Assembly: GCA_965215615.1 (NCBI GenBank) | Contig: OZ244068.1 | Location: forward strand, 2,790,001-2,854,000 | Direction: 5' to 3' | Length of the DNA stretch: 64,000 nucleotides | Source: CBDATA01 sp965215615 | Lineage (GTDB): Bacteria > Acidobacteriota > Vicinamibacteria > Marinacidobacterales > Marinacidobacteraceae | Shown: piece by piece, positions 6,152 through 15,676 of the stretch | How positions within the stretch are numbered: position 1 is the stretch's first letter | Layout: each line of letters opens with the position of its first letter | Translations under genes and position numbers: made by a program | Notes under the pieces: generated by a model | Databases searched by the model: none | The model's input: the letters and a program-made list of their open reading frames with translations, nothing else | Told to the model about the DNA's origin: nothing

Positions 6152-8037
6152 TCCTCGTTCCCGAGCTGGTTGTCGAGGCCTTCGAGCCGCTCGAAGAGCG
6201 CCGGCAGCGCGGCCTTGAGTTCGTCGTATTCCCTGGTGATTTGCCTCGATATCTCGCGGTCGTCGAAGAAGCCGGGCCGGGACATGCGGGCTTCGAGTTC
6301 CTCGATGGCCGCCTCGGTCGCCGCCACCCGGTCGAAGGCTTCCTTCCAGGAACGCTTCAGCCGACGCAAGCGGTTCTTGGACATGCTGCCCGGTGCCCGT
6401 GGCGCTTCCTTCCGCGGCGGATCCGGGCTTCGGGAGGGCGTTTCTTCCACAGCGGACTCTCGGGCGAGGGTGTCCGAATAGTTCCCCCAGTAGAGCCGGG
6501 CGCCGCCATCACCGATGACCGCCACCCGGGTGGCCAGCGCGTCCATGAAATGACGGTCGTGAGCCACGAAAACGATCGTGCCACCGTACGCCTTCAGCGC
6601 GTCCAGCAGGGCGGCCTTGGAGTCGAGATCGAGGTGGTTCGTCGGCTCGTCGAGAAGCAGGAGGTTGGCGGGGCGGAGCATCAGCCGGGCGAGCGCCAGA
6701 CGGCTTCGTTCGCCGCCGGACAGGACCGCCGCGCGCTTGTCCACCGCATCCCCCGAGAAGAGGAACGCTCCCAGAATGTCCCGGATCCGGGGGAGCATTT
6801 CCAGCGAAGCCGCATCGGACATCGTCTCGCGCACCGTGCGCTCGGGATCGAGATCGTGGCGGTCCGGCCCGTAGTAGGCGATCCGGGTGTTGTGGCCGAG
6901 CTCGCGGGCACCGCTGTCCGGCTTTTCCTCTCCGGCGAGCAACCGCATCAAGGTGGACTTGCCTGCTCCGTTCGGCCCGACCAGGGCGAGCCGCTGCCCC
7001 CGCTCCACCGCCAGATCGGTCGGGCGAAAGACCACGGTTTCCCCATATGCCTTGGCGGCGGCCGTCAACCGGACAGGCACCGGGCCCGAGCGGGGCGGCG
7101 GCGGAAGGCGCAGCCGAAACCGTCGCGGCTCGGGCGGCAGGTCGATGCGCTCCATGCGGTCGAGCGCCTTGACGCGGCTCTGGACCTGACGGGCGCGGCT
7201 CGCCTGGTAGCGAAAGCGGCTGATGAAGCGTTTGTGACGCTCGATCTCTTCGTTCTGCTCGGCGGCACGCTTGCGGAGGTCGGCGATCTCGGCGGCCCGC
7301 CTCGTCTCGTAGCGACTGAAGTTGCCGGGGTAGTCCCGGAGGCCGCCCATGCCGATTTCGGTGATCCGGGTCACCACCGAGTCGAGGAAGTAGCGGTCGT
7401 GGGCCACGAGCACCAGTCCTCCCCGGTGGCGGGAGAGGAAGCCGAGCAGCCAGCTTCGCGCTTCGATATCGAGGTAGTTGGTGGGTTCGTCGAGGAGGAT
7501 CAGGTCGTTCCCCTCGATCAGCAGCCGGGCGAGGGCGATCCGCATCTGCCAGCCCTGGCTGAAGGACCCGGTAGGCCGCTCGTGGTCGGCCTTCGAGAAG
7601 CCGAGCCCGGAAAGCACTTCCCCTACCCGGGCCCCGATCTCGTATCCGCCGCGCCGCTGCCATTCGTCCTCGATCTCGCCGAACCGGCTGAGAAGCCCGG
7701 CCTCGGTCGGCCGGATCTCCAGCTCCTCGCCGATCCGCTCCTGTTCGCGCCGCAGTTCGAGCAGATCGGCATAGGCGCTCTTTGCTTCTTCGAAAAGCGA
7801 ACGTCCTTCGTGGCGGAGCCCGTCCTGGGGCAGGTAGCCGCACCGGTGGTCCTTCGCCCGAGTGAGATCGCCGGAGTCGAGCTCGATCTGTCCGGCCAGA
7901 ATCCGGAGAAGGGTCGTCTTCCCCGAACCGTTCGGCCCCACGAGACCCACCCGGTCGCCTTCTCCGACCCGAAAGGCGGCGTCCCGGAGGAGAACCTGTT
8001 TCCCGAAAGCCTTGGATGCCCCCGCCAGTTGGATCAT
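6148..8037 (-). CDS. ABC-F family ATPase (ribosome-associated type)
   Basis: A 629-residue protein with two ABC ATPase domains and no membrane segments, the hallmark of ABC-F proteins, which act on the ribosome (translation factors or antibiotic protection). The first domain has Walker A GPNGSGKT at 34-41, a degenerate signature region (GSFSQGWQMRIALAR) and LLDEPTNYLDI. The second has GPNGAGKST, LSGGERSRLALAR and LLDEPTNHLDL. A charged linker of about 70 residues joins them, and a basic coiled C-terminal tail (from about 555) resembles that of Uup. This suggests the Uup/YheS side of the family. It is convergent with the selenoprotein gene and the two stop codons overlap. Confidence 0.9.
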   Translation of the reverse strand: MIQLAGASKAFGKQVLLRDAAFRVGEGDRVGLVGPNGSGKTTLLRILAGQIELDSGDLTRAKDHRCGYLPQDGLRHEGRSLFEEAKSAYADLLELRREQERIGEELEIRPTEAGLLSRFGEIEDEWQRRGGYEIGARVGEVLSGLGFSKADHERPTGSFSQGWQMRIALARLLIEGNDLILLDEPTNYLDIEARSWLLGFLSRHRGGLVLVAHDRYFLDSVVTRITEIGMGGLRDYPGNFSRYETRRAAEIADLRKRAAEQNEEIERHKRFISRFRYQASRARQVQSRVKALDRMERIDLPPEPRRFRLRLPPPPRSGPVPVRLTAAAKAYGETVVFRPTDLAVERGQRLALVGPNGAGKSTLMRLLAGEEKPDSGARELGHNTRIAYYGPDRHDLDPERTVRETMSDAASLEMLPRIRDILGAFLFSGDAVDKRAAVLSGGERSRLALARLMLRPANLLLLDEPTNHLDLDSKAALLDALKAYGGTIVFVAHDRHFMDALATRVAVIGDGGARLYWGNYSDTLARESAVEETPSRSPDPPRKEAPRAPGSMSKNRLRRLKRSWKEAFDRVAATEAAIEELEARMSRPGFFDDREISRQITREYDELKAALPALFERLEGLDNQLGNED

Positions 8038-8083
8038 GTGAAACGCCCGAATGCTAAGCGCCCTTCGTCATAATGACCGCTTC

Positions 8084-11000
8084 ATGGATTTCCGCTTTCG
8101 CCCCTTTCCTCGCTGGCTCCTCCCGCCGGTTCTTCTCCTGTCCGCCGCTTTCGCTGCCGCCGGAACGAACGACGCCGCAACCCGCATGAGCCGGGGAGTC
8201 GCGCTCCTCGAACAATTTCGTTTTGCCGAGGCGGCGACCGAGTTCGAGGGAGTCGTGGAGGCGACTCCCGATTCGGCGGCGGCGCACATCAACCTCGGCA
8301 TCGCCTGGTTCAACGAGCGGGATTTCGCCGCGGCGCGCACCTCTTTCCTCCGGGCGAGGGAGCTCGCGCCGGAGAGCACCCACGCCCACTACAACCTGGG
8401 CCTGATCGAAAAACTGGAGGGAAACACCGAGGCCGCGCTCGCCGCCTTCGGCAAGGTCGCGGAGATGGCACCGAACGACTCCATGACCTGGTACTACCTC
8501 GGTTCCCTGCTGGCTACCGTGGGCCGGCTCGAAGAAGCCGAGACCTCCCTGCGCCGCGCCATCCTGCTGACTCCGGAGCACGAATCCGCGCACTTCAGCC
8601 TCGGCAACGTGCTGGTGCGGGCCGGGAGGCGCGAGGAAGGCAGGGCGCAGCTCCAGCGCTTTCAGGAGCTCAAGGCAGCCTTCGCGGGGGCCGGGGTTTC
8701 CGCCGGTCTCCAGTACACCGAGCTGGGCCCCTACGCCGAGGCCGTCGAAACGCCGCCGGCATCGCTCTATCAGCAGACACGCGAAGCGCCTCCGGACGGC
8801 ACCGCGAGCTTTGCCGAGGCGACCGATGCCTGGGGCCTCTCCGGATGGGAGCCACTCGCGCCTCCCGAGCCGCCCGCGAGCGTGCTTCCTTCCGAATATT
8901 CGGCCGACTGGATGTTCCGCCATGTGCTGGCCGATTTCGGCTCCGGAGTCGCGTTCCGGGATCTCGATGCCGACGGACTCCCGGATCTGGTGTTCGTCCG
9001 CGACGGTTCGGTGCTGATCTTCCGGAATCTCGACGGACGCTTCGAACCCTGGGAAGACACCGGGGTGGATGTGCCGGGCGCGATGAGCGTCTCGATCGGC
9101 GATCTGGACCTCGATGGGACTCCCGACCTCTATGTGGCCGCCGCCGGACCCAACGCGCTCTATCTCAATCGGGGAGACCGGTTCGAGCGCTCGGAGGCTG
9201 CGGCAGGTGATGTGGCAGGGGATGAGGTTTCGGTGGGGGCCACTCTCGCCGATTTCGATCACGACGGCGACCTCGACATCTACGTCCTGAACCATGCGCC
9301 CGCCTCGCTTCCGCCGGGCGAGGCCCCGGTTCCGGTCCCGGAGGGAATTCCGGGCACCGGGAACCGGCTCTTCCGGAACAACCGGGACGGCAGTTTCTCG
9401 GACGTGACGGCCGAAACCCGCACCAGCGGCGGCGAGCGCCGGAGCCTCGTCGCGATCTTCTCGGATTGGGATGACGACCGGGATGTGGACTTCCTGGTGG
9501 TGCATGACGGGGATCCCGTCCAGTTGTTCTCGAACGATCGGGTGGGAACCTTCACCGAAGTGGCTTCGGCCTGGGGGATCGAGACCGCCGGCCGGATGCG
9601 CGGCGCGGTGAGCGGCGATTTCGACCGGGACGGCCGTTTCGATCTCGCGCTCACCGCGGAAGGCGGTGCCCTGAACATGCTGCTCCGCCAGACCGGAGAG
9701 GGCTTTCGTCCGGATACGGTCTCGCCGCTCTTCCTCGGAGCCGGGGCACCGGGAAACCGGTACGGCGTCTCGCTGCTGGATGCGGATCAGGACATGGACC
9801 TCGACCTGTTGCTGGTCGCGAACGAGCCGGAAGCGGCGCTCGTTCTCTTCTCCAACACCCCCGGTGGATTCGTCCGGGCGGACGATCTGACCGCTCCGCT
9901 CGAGCCAGGCGAAGAGCTCCGCGCGCTCGCGCTCGCCGATGTGGACGGGGACGGGGATCTCGATGCCCTCTCGGGAACCAACCGGGGACGGCTCGTCGCC
10001 TTCCGCAACGAATCCGCGACCGGGAACTGGATGGCGGTCCGCACCACCGGCCTCCGGAGCAATCTGGACGGAATCGGGACCAAGATCGAAGTCCGGGCGG
10101 GCGACGTGAGCCAGCGCCGGGAGATCCGCTCGACCACCGGGTATCTCTCCCAGGATGACCTTCCGGTCCATTTCGGACTCGGGGAAGCGCCCGCCGCCGA
10201 CTACGTCCGGCTCCTCTGGCCGGGAGGGGTGAAGCAGATCGAGCTGGATCTGCCGGCAGCGGCGGTGGCTTCCGTCGAGGAGTTGAACCGGAAGGGAACT
10301 TCCTGCCCGGTGCTCTATGCCTGGGACGGAGAGCGGATCCGGTTCGTGACCGACTTCCTCGGGGGCAGCGCGCTCGGGAACCTGCTCGCACCCGGAGTCT
10401 TCAACACTCCGGACACCGCAGAGGTGGTCAAGATGGAGTCCTTCCCGCTCGTTCCGCGGGATGGCTATTTCGAGCTTCGGTGGGTGAACCAGCTCGAGGA
10501 GGTGATCTTCTACGACCGGGCCGCGCTCTGGGTCGCCGACCATCCGGACGAGGTGGATGTCTTTCCGGATGAACGCCTGATGCCGGGGCCGCCGTACCCC
10601 GCACCCGGCCTGGTCCCGGTTCGCAACCGCCGGCCGCCGACCGAGGCCCTTTCGGCGGGAGCGGACGGAGTCGCTTCCGACCGGACCCCCGATCTGCTCG
10701 AGGTGGATCGGGCCTATGTGGACGATTTCTCGCTGCTTCCGTTCAAGGGGTACGCCGAGGAGCACACTCTCACGCTTCGCTTCGACGATGTCCGGGAGGG
10801 CGTGGATCACGTCCTGCTTCTCTACGGCTGGGTGGACTACGCCGATTCCAGCTCGAACCTTTCCGCTGCCCAGGCCGGGGTCGTGGCCTTCCCTCCGGTT
10901 CTCGAAATCGGAGACGGAGCCGGGGGGTTCCGGACCGCGGTGGACCCGATGGGGTTTCCCGCCGGGCTGCCCAAGACGATGGTCGTGCATCTCGACGGAA

Positions 11001-11641
11001 TCCCGCTCGAATCCGGACAGCCGCTTCGCATCCGGACCAACATGCGGATCTACTGGGACCGGGTGGAGCTGGCCGAAAAGGCCAACCTCGCCGAGGTGTC
11101 GGTAACCCGGCTGGATGCCGCGTCAGCCGATTTCGCCTTCGCCGGCTACCCCGAACCGCACCGGCCCGGAGGCCGCCCGCCGGGGGAGTACCGGTACCGG
11201 AACCTCCGTCCGCAGGATTCCTGGGGAGCGCACGCTGGCGAATACACCCGCTACGGAGACGTGGGGCCGCTGCTGGATGCGGTGGATGACCGGTACGTGA
11301 TCGCCCGGCACGGCGACGAAATCCGGCTCCTTTTCGAAGCCGGCAGCCTCGAAGACCCCGGTCCGGGGCAGAGCCGGGCGTTCTTCGTCTTCGCCGACGG
11401 ATTCGGCAAGGACATGGACCTGAACTCGGCCCGGCCCCACACCGTCGGGCCGCTTCCCTTCCACGGAATGCCGTCGTATCCGTACCCGGAGGGGGCGTAT
11501 CCGGATTCCGAAGCGCTCGCCACCTGGAGAGCCGAATACAACACGAGAAGGATCGGCCCGGAAGCCCGCCACGGTTTTCTCGACGAACCGGCCGAAGAAC
11601 AGGCCACCGAAACCGCCGCCGACCCTCGGGAAAGACGCTGA
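8084..11641 (+). CDS. Exported TPR / FG-GAP (VCBS) / UnbV-ASPIC protein with a large C-terminal domain
   Basis: Start ATG 8084 is preferred over the in-frame ATG 8051 because it gives a good signal peptide (FPRWLLPPVLLLSAAFAAAG); the protein is then 1185 residues. Residues 30-200 hold about five TPR units. From about 285 to 640 there are FG-GAP/VCBS repeats with Ca-binding DxDxDGxxD loops (DLDADGLPDL, DFDHDGDLDI, DVDGDGDLDA), expected to form a beta-propeller. Residues 648-720 match the UnbV/ASPIC module (YVRLLWPGGVKQ). The last 460 residues begin CPVLYAWDGERIRFVTDFLG and look like a folded beta-rich domain found with ASPIC in large exported proteins. Function is unknown; surface binding or scaffolding is likely. 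Confidence 0.82.
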   Translation: MDFRFRPFPRWLLPPVLLLSAAFAAAGTNDAATRMSRGVALLEQFRFAEAATEFEGVVEATPDSAAAHINLGIAWFNERDFAAARTSFLRARELAPESTHAHYNLGLIEKLEGNTEAALAAFGKVAEMAPNDSMTWYYLGSLLATVGRLEEAETSLRRAILLTPEHESAHFSLGNVLVRAGRREEGRAQLQRFQELKAAFAGAGVSAGLQYTELGPYAEAVETPPASLYQQTREAPPDGTASFAEATDAWGLSGWEPLAPPEPPASVLPSEYSADWMFRHVLADFGSGVAFRDLDADGLPDLVFVRDGSVLIFRNLDGRFEPWEDTGVDVPGAMSVSIGDLDLDGTPDLYVAAAGPNALYLNRGDRFERSEAAAGDVAGDEVSVGATLADFDHDGDLDIYVLNHAPASLPPGEAPVPVPEGIPGTGNRLFRNNRDGSFSDVTAETRTSGGERRSLVAIFSDWDDDRDVDFLVVHDGDPVQLFSNDRVGTFTEVASAWGIETAGRMRGAVSGDFDRDGRFDLALTAEGGALNMLLRQTGEGFRPDTVSPLFLGAGAPGNRYGVSLLDADQDMDLDLLLVANEPEAALVLFSNTPGGFVRADDLTAPLEPGEELRALALADVDGDGDLDALSGTNRGRLVAFRNESATGNWMAVRTTGLRSNLDGIGTKIEVRAGDVSQRREIRSTTGYLSQDDLPVHFGLGEAPAADYVRLLWPGGVKQIELDLPAAAVASVEELNRKGTSCPVLYAWDGERIRFVTDFLGGSALGNLLAPGVFNTPDTAEVVKMESFPLVPRDGYFELRWVNQLEEVIFYDRAALWVADHPDEVDVFPDERLMPGPPYPAPGLVPVRNRRPPTEALSAGADGVASDRTPDLLEVDRAYVDDFSLLPFKGYAEEHTLTLRFDDVREGVDHVLLLYGWVDYADSSSNLSAAQAGVVAFPPVLEIGDGAGGFRTAVDPMGFPAGLPKTMVVHLDGIPLESGQPLRIRTNMRIYWDRVELAEKANLAEVSVTRLDAASADFAFAGYPEPHRPGGRPPGEYRYRNLRPQDSWGAHAGEYTRYGDVGPLLDAVDDRYVIARHGDEIRLLFEAGSLEDPGPGQSRAFFVFADGFGKDMDLNSARPHTVGPLPFHGMPSYPYPEGAYPDSEALATWRAEYNTRRIGPEARHGFLDEPAEEQATETAADPRERR

Positions 11642-11659
11642 CCGGCCGCCCGGATCGCG

Positions 11660-12100
11660 ATGCCCAGAGAAAACCTCCGCGCCGAACTCCATCGGCTGCT
11701 GATGGATGAAAACGCGGGGGGCGCGGCGGAACTCGCACCGCGCATGCTGGCGGATCCGGCTTCGCTGACCCCCGAGCTCCGCTGGTGCCTCGTGTATCTG
11801 CTGCGCGGCGTGCGGTGCGTGGCCGCCAAGGCCCGCATTCTCGACCCCGGAACCCTGCTCTACACGGTGGCCCACATGATCGAGGCCGCGCGGATGATCA
11901 CCGAGCCCCTCGACCAGCATTGGCACGAGGTGGCCCGGGATCTCCCCGGACACTGGCTCACCCGCTACGAGGAGAGCGAAGAGCCGTACTCGCTCGCCGA
12001 ACTCCGCCGGTTGAACGTGCTGCTCGCCCGGCTGTGGGCCACCGAGCGCGAGCGCCTCGTGAATACCGAGATTCCGACCTTCGCCGAAGCGTTCGCCTGA
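11660..12100 (+). CDS. Conserved-looking protein of unknown function
   Basis: A 146-residue soluble protein with no signal peptide or membrane segment. It is mostly helical by appearance and contains WCLVYLLRGVRCVAAKARIL and a His/Trp-rich centre (HWHEVARDLPGHWLTRYEE). I do not recognise the family. It starts 18 bases after the large TPR/FG-GAP gene on the same strand, so it may be its operon partner, and it is convergent with the TPR gene at 12108. The frame has the codon bias of neighbouring genes, which supports it as real. Confidence 0.65.
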   Translation: MPRENLRAELHRLLMDENAGGAAELAPRMLADPASLTPELRWCLVYLLRGVRCVAAKARILDPGTLLYTVAHMIEAARMITEPLDQHWHEVARDLPGHWLTRYEESEEPYSLAELRRLNVLLARLWATERERLVNTEIPTFAEAFA

Positions 12101-12107
12101 CCGGCCC

Positions 12108-13199
12108 TCAGCCCGGCTCGCAGAGGCCGTCTTCGATATCGAGCAGGATTTCGTTGACCTGGGCGGCCTGGGGATCGTTCGGAGCGAGGCGCAGGAACCT
12201 TCGGTAGTACGTCTGGGCGGTGTCGCACTGGTTCCGCCCGAAGGCGATGGTGCCGAGCGAATAGTTGGCGAGCGCCGCGCGCGGGTCTCCGCTCGGAGCG
12301 GCTTCGAGGAAGGCCCGGAAATGGGTCACCGCGGCGTTGTCATCGCTGCTCCGAGCCGCCATCGAACCGAGCATCCAGTGCGCCTCGACCGTCTGTTCGC
12401 CGTCCGGATACAGATCCACGTACCGGCCGAGCTGGGAAGCGGCCTTCTCGTAGCGCTCGGCGTTGTAGTTGATCTGGCCGGCGAGGAACGTCACCTGGCC
12501 GAGCTGGGGGATGTCCGGTGCCTGTTCGATGACCGTGGAGAACTCCTCCTCGGCTCCCTCGGTGTCGCCTCCCTGCAGCAGGGCGAAGCCCAGCCGGAAG
12601 TGCATTTCGGCATCCTCGGGATCGCGCTCGAGAACCCTCCGAAGGTACGGAATCGCCGCTTCCCGGTCTTCCATCCGGAGAAGCAGCAGCGCCGTGTTGC
12701 GCTCGGCGAGGGCGATCTGCTGGCCGAGCTGGGCGGCCATCCCCGGGCTTTCGTCCGCGCCTGCGAGGAAGGCCCGGTAGGCCCCGGTCGCTCCCTCGAG
12801 GTTTTCCTTCGACTCGTTGGCGAGTCCGAGGAAGAGGTGGAAACTGAAGAACTCCGGATACGCCTCCAGCGCGGGCCCGCAAGCCATGAGGGTCTTGTCC
12901 CAGTCCGAAGCCTGCGCCGCCGAAGTGCAAAGCGCCTGATAGGCGTAGTTGACGTTGTCCTGGATCATCCCGACCACTTCTTCGTCGTCCGTTTCCTGAT
13001 CGAGCAGGGGTGGACAGATCGAGACGACCGCGTCCCAGTCCTGGGCTTCCGCCGCCTCGATGCAGGGGGTGTTCGGGTCGTCGTCCTCTTCCTGGGCGAA
13101 TGCGGGAAGCGTCAAACCGACGAAGATCCCGAGCGCAAGAGCGAGTGCCCTTGGGACCGGATTCCGGCCGGTGGCTCGATCTCGTTTCCGAGGGGTCAT
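12108..13199 (-). CDS. Exported TPR protein, paralogue 1 of 3
   Basis: A 363-residue protein with a signal peptide (ALALALGIFVGLTLPAFAQ) and about six TPR-like helix pairs. Two cysteine patterns stand out: PCIEAAEAQDWDAVVSIC after the signal peptide and NQCDTAQ...GLCEPG at the C-terminus. The next two genes upstream repeat both patterns, so the three are tandem paralogues. An RBS-like GGAG lies 7 bases before the ATG. Its job is probably protein binding in the periplasm, and the cysteines may form disulfides that cap the superhelix. No enzymatic motif is visible. Confidence 0.8.
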   Translation of the reverse strand: MTPRKRDRATGRNPVPRALALALGIFVGLTLPAFAQEEDDDPNTPCIEAAEAQDWDAVVSICPPLLDQETDDEEVVGMIQDNVNYAYQALCTSAAQASDWDKTLMACGPALEAYPEFFSFHLFLGLANESKENLEGATGAYRAFLAGADESPGMAAQLGQQIALAERNTALLLLRMEDREAAIPYLRRVLERDPEDAEMHFRLGFALLQGGDTEGAEEEFSTVIEQAPDIPQLGQVTFLAGQINYNAERYEKAASQLGRYVDLYPDGEQTVEAHWMLGSMAARSSDDNAAVTHFRAFLEAAPSGDPRAALANYSLGTIAFGRNQCDTAQTYYRRFLRLAPNDPQAAQVNEILLDIEDGLCEPG

Positions 13200-13310
13200 G
13201 AATTTCTCCTTGATGGACAGCCTGATGACTTCAGCGAGACGGCAGAAAAGAGCGGGCAGGGTACCACAGGTGCCGCCGCTCTCCCGCTTGCAATTCCCGA
13301 AGATTTCCGG

Positions 13311-14366
13311 TCAGTCCGGCTGACAGCCCGCCTCGGCGATCGAGGCCAGAATCTCCGTCACCTGGGCGGCGCGCGCATCCCCGGGAGCCAGCTCCATGAA
13401 CTGGCTGTAGTGCTGCTCGGCGTTCGCACAGTCGTCCTGGTTGAAGTAGATGGTGCCGAGGGCGAAGCTCGCCTCCGGAATGCGCTCGTCGCCCGCGGCG
13501 GCCGCCCGGAGGAACGCCTGGTAGTGGGTGATGGTCCGGGTCTCGTCGGATCCCTGGAGCGCCTGGGCCAGCATGTAATGGGCATCCGGAACGCCCCGGT
13601 CGCCGGGGGCCGCCGACAGGTACGCGGTCAGGCGGGCATCCGCCTTCGCGTAGTCACCCGAGTTGTAGTTGAGCTGACCGGCCAGGAAGAGGACGCTGCT
13701 GATCGGATTCGGAGCGTTGTCGATCACGACCGAGAGCGCCCGCTCGGCGGCGGCGCTGTCCCCGGTGGCGAGCAGCGCGAGTCCGAGCCGGAAGTGCACT
13801 TCCACATCGGCCCCATCGGTGGCCGAAGCGGCCTGGAGGAGCGGAATCGCATCCTGCATGGCGTTCACCCGCGCATACGCGATCCCGCCCGAACGCTGAG
13901 CCACCGCAATCTGCTGCGCGAGCTGCGAAGCCGCCTCCGAATTCCCGCGGACTCCGTTCAGAAACGCCGAAAAATTCACCCCGGCGTTCGTCCAGTCCTC
14001 CCTCGTCTGGTAGGCGAGCCCGAGGTAGTAGTTCAGGATGAAAGCACCCGGATTGGCTTCGATCGCCATCTGGCAATACTGGATCACCCGGTCCCACTGC
14101 TGGGCCTGGGCCGCCGGTTCGCACTGCAGGCTGTAGGCGTACTGAACGGTCTGCGACCAGTGCGCGTAGTACGGGTGGTCTTCGGGGAGAGTCTCCAGAA
14201 CTTCCGGGCAGGCCGCGAGCACCTGGTCGTAGTCGGCTCCGTCCACCGCCGAGAGGCAGGCTGCTGCTTTCTGGGGGTCCACATCCTGGGCCCGGGCATC
14301 CGGGGCAGAACCGAAGAGCGCGCCGGCGAGCAAAAGCGCCGACAGGGAGAAAAGGCGGTTTGGCAT
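13311..14366 (-). CDS. Exported TPR protein, paralogue 2 of 3
   Basis: A 351-residue protein. The start at 14366 (MPNRLFSLSALLLAGALFGS) gives a clear signal peptide and has AGGAG 8 bases upstream; the frame stays open further upstream but there it overlaps the neighbouring gene. It has about six TPR-like units. The paired cysteines match its neighbours: ACLSAVDGADYDQVLAAC at the N-terminus of the mature protein, and DDCANAEQHYSQFMELAPGD with a final GCQPD. It is closest to paralogue 1, sharing phrases such as LAGQLNY/LAGQINYN and FALGTI/YSLGTI. Likely a periplasmic or secreted scaffold. Confidence 0.8.
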   Translation of the reverse strand: MPNRLFSLSALLLAGALFGSAPDARAQDVDPQKAAACLSAVDGADYDQVLAACPEVLETLPEDHPYYAHWSQTVQYAYSLQCEPAAQAQQWDRVIQYCQMAIEANPGAFILNYYLGLAYQTREDWTNAGVNFSAFLNGVRGNSEAASQLAQQIAVAQRSGGIAYARVNAMQDAIPLLQAASATDGADVEVHFRLGLALLATGDSAAAERALSVVIDNAPNPISSVLFLAGQLNYNSGDYAKADARLTAYLSAAPGDRGVPDAHYMLAQALQGSDETRTITHYQAFLRAAAAGDERIPEASFALGTIYFNQDDCANAEQHYSQFMELAPGDARAAQVTEILASIAEAGCQPD

Positions 14367-14481
14367 GGTCGAAATCTCCTTCGCCAGTGCGACGGGACGC
14401 TCCGGGGCGCACCCCGAGCGACCGAAGAAACTAGCACACTGCGGGCGCGGGACCCGCACCGGAAACATCGGGAACGCGGGG

Positions 14482-15402
14482 CTACCCGGCCTCGCAGGTT
14501 TCCTCGGCGGCTTCCACATACTCGCGAACCTCGGTGCTCCGCGGATCGTCGGGAAGCAGCTCCAGAAAACGGCGGAAATGCCCGAGCGCGGCGGCGCAGT
14601 CTCCGGAATCGGCCGCCCGGTTGCCGAGAAAATAGTGAGCCGCGCCCGCCTGGGATCCTTCGCCCCCCGCTTCGAGATACGCCGCGAAATGGAGGGCGGC
14701 CTCCTCGGCATCGCCCTCGCCGCGAAGCGCGATCGAAGCGGCCAGCCAGTGCGCTTCCGGCGTGAACGCTCCGCTCCCGTCGGTTTCCAGGTAACGGGAG
14801 AGCCACGGCTCCGCTTCGTCATGGGCACCAGCCCGGTACCGAAGCCGTCCGAGCAGAAAGTACGCCTCGGCGATCTCCGGGGCCCCCCGGATAACGGTCC
14901 GAAACGCCGCCTCGGCTTCTTCCGGTTCGGAATCCTGAAGGCTCACGCCCAGCCAGAAAGCCACTTCGGGATCCTCGCGATCTTCCCCGGCCGCCCGTCG
15001 GAGCCAGAAAGCCGCCGCTTCGGGGTCGCCCGCCCGGGCGTGAGCCAATCCGACGCTGCGAACGGCGAAATCCACCTGTTCCTCCGCCCGCTCCCCGGCT
15101 TCCGGTTCGGCTTCCACCGCGGCGAGAAACGTCTCCCAGGCAGATGCCGCCTCGACCCAGTCACCGAGCGCCTGGTGCGCATAACCGAGGAAATACCGGA
15201 GTCCGAAGGAGTCCGGCTGCTCTTCGAGAGCCGCCTCGCAGGCCGGGACAGCGCGCGCCCAGTCCGCCTCCTGAACCGCCGCCTCGCAGTCCGCCGGCTG
15301 CCCCGCGCCAGCGGGCGCAGCGATCAGAAAGAGCGCGAGAGCCCGTTCAGGGTGAAGCCGCGGCGGTTTCAGCCTTGCCCTTCCCGGTGGCGGCAGCAGC
15401 AT
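14482..15402 (-). CDS. Exported TPR protein, paralogue 3 of 3
   Basis: A 306-residue TPR protein whose 5' end overlaps fmdB by 56 bases. ATG 15402 is chosen because it is preceded by a purine-rich AAGGGAAAAAGG and leads into a hydrophobic segment ALALFLIAAPAGAG. A start further upstream would add a long basic stretch. The shared cysteine pattern is kept: DCEAAVQEADWARAVPAC near the mature N-terminus and GDCAAALGHFRRFLELLPDD with a final CEAG. It is the most divergent of the three. The overlap with fmdB suggests translational coupling. Confidence 0.72.
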   Translation of the reverse strand: MLLPPPGRARLKPPRLHPERALALFLIAAPAGAGQPADCEAAVQEADWARAVPACEAALEEQPDSFGLRYFLGYAHQALGDWVEAASAWETFLAAVEAEPEAGERAEEQVDFAVRSVGLAHARAGDPEAAAFWLRRAAGEDREDPEVAFWLGVSLQDSEPEEAEAAFRTVIRGAPEIAEAYFLLGRLRYRAGAHDEAEPWLSRYLETDGSGAFTPEAHWLAASIALRGEGDAEEAALHFAAYLEAGGEGSQAGAAHYFLGNRAADSGDCAAALGHFRRFLELLPDDPRSTEVREYVEAAEETCEAG

Positions 15403-15667
15403 CCTTTTTCCCTTTCTTCCCGTTTCCTTTCTTCCCGGAAGACCCGGAAGGGGCACCGTCCTTCTTCGCCGCCCCTTCCGCCGTCCCTTTCCGGGCGTAA
15501 TCGGTCACATACCAACCGGTCCCGACGAACTGGATGGCCGGAGAGGAGATGATGCGACGGGCCCGGCCGCCACAGATGCGGCAGGTGTCGAGTGGGCGAT
15601 CGTTGAGCCGCTCAAGAGCTTCGAACTTCTGGCCACACTCCGCGCAGTGGTACTCGTAGATCGGCAT
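15347..15667 (-). CDS. FmdB-family zinc-ribbon protein
   Basis: A 106-residue protein starting MPIYEYHCAECGQKFEAL, followed by CRICGG, the two CxxC knuckles of the FmdB/CxxC_CXXC_SSSS zinc ribbon. The second half (GKKGNGKKGKKDAAAATG) is a low-complexity Lys/Gly/Ala tail, likely disordered and possibly nucleic-acid binding. FmdB was named from methylotroph amide-utilisation operons, and here it lies 9 bases downstream of an amidase gene, which is a suggestive pairing. The molecular role of the family is not established. Confidence 0.85.
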   Translation of the reverse strand: MPIYEYHCAECGQKFEALERLNDRPLDTCRICGGRARRIISSPAIQFVGTGWYVTDYARKGTAEGAAKKDGAPSGSSGKKGNGKKGKKDAAAATGKGKAETAAASP

Positions 15668-15676
15668 GATGCGGGA

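Noticed and set aside
13311..14828. Longer start for TPR paralogue 2
   Set aside because: The extension overlaps the neighbouring TPR gene and would bury a clear signal peptide and RBS at 14366.
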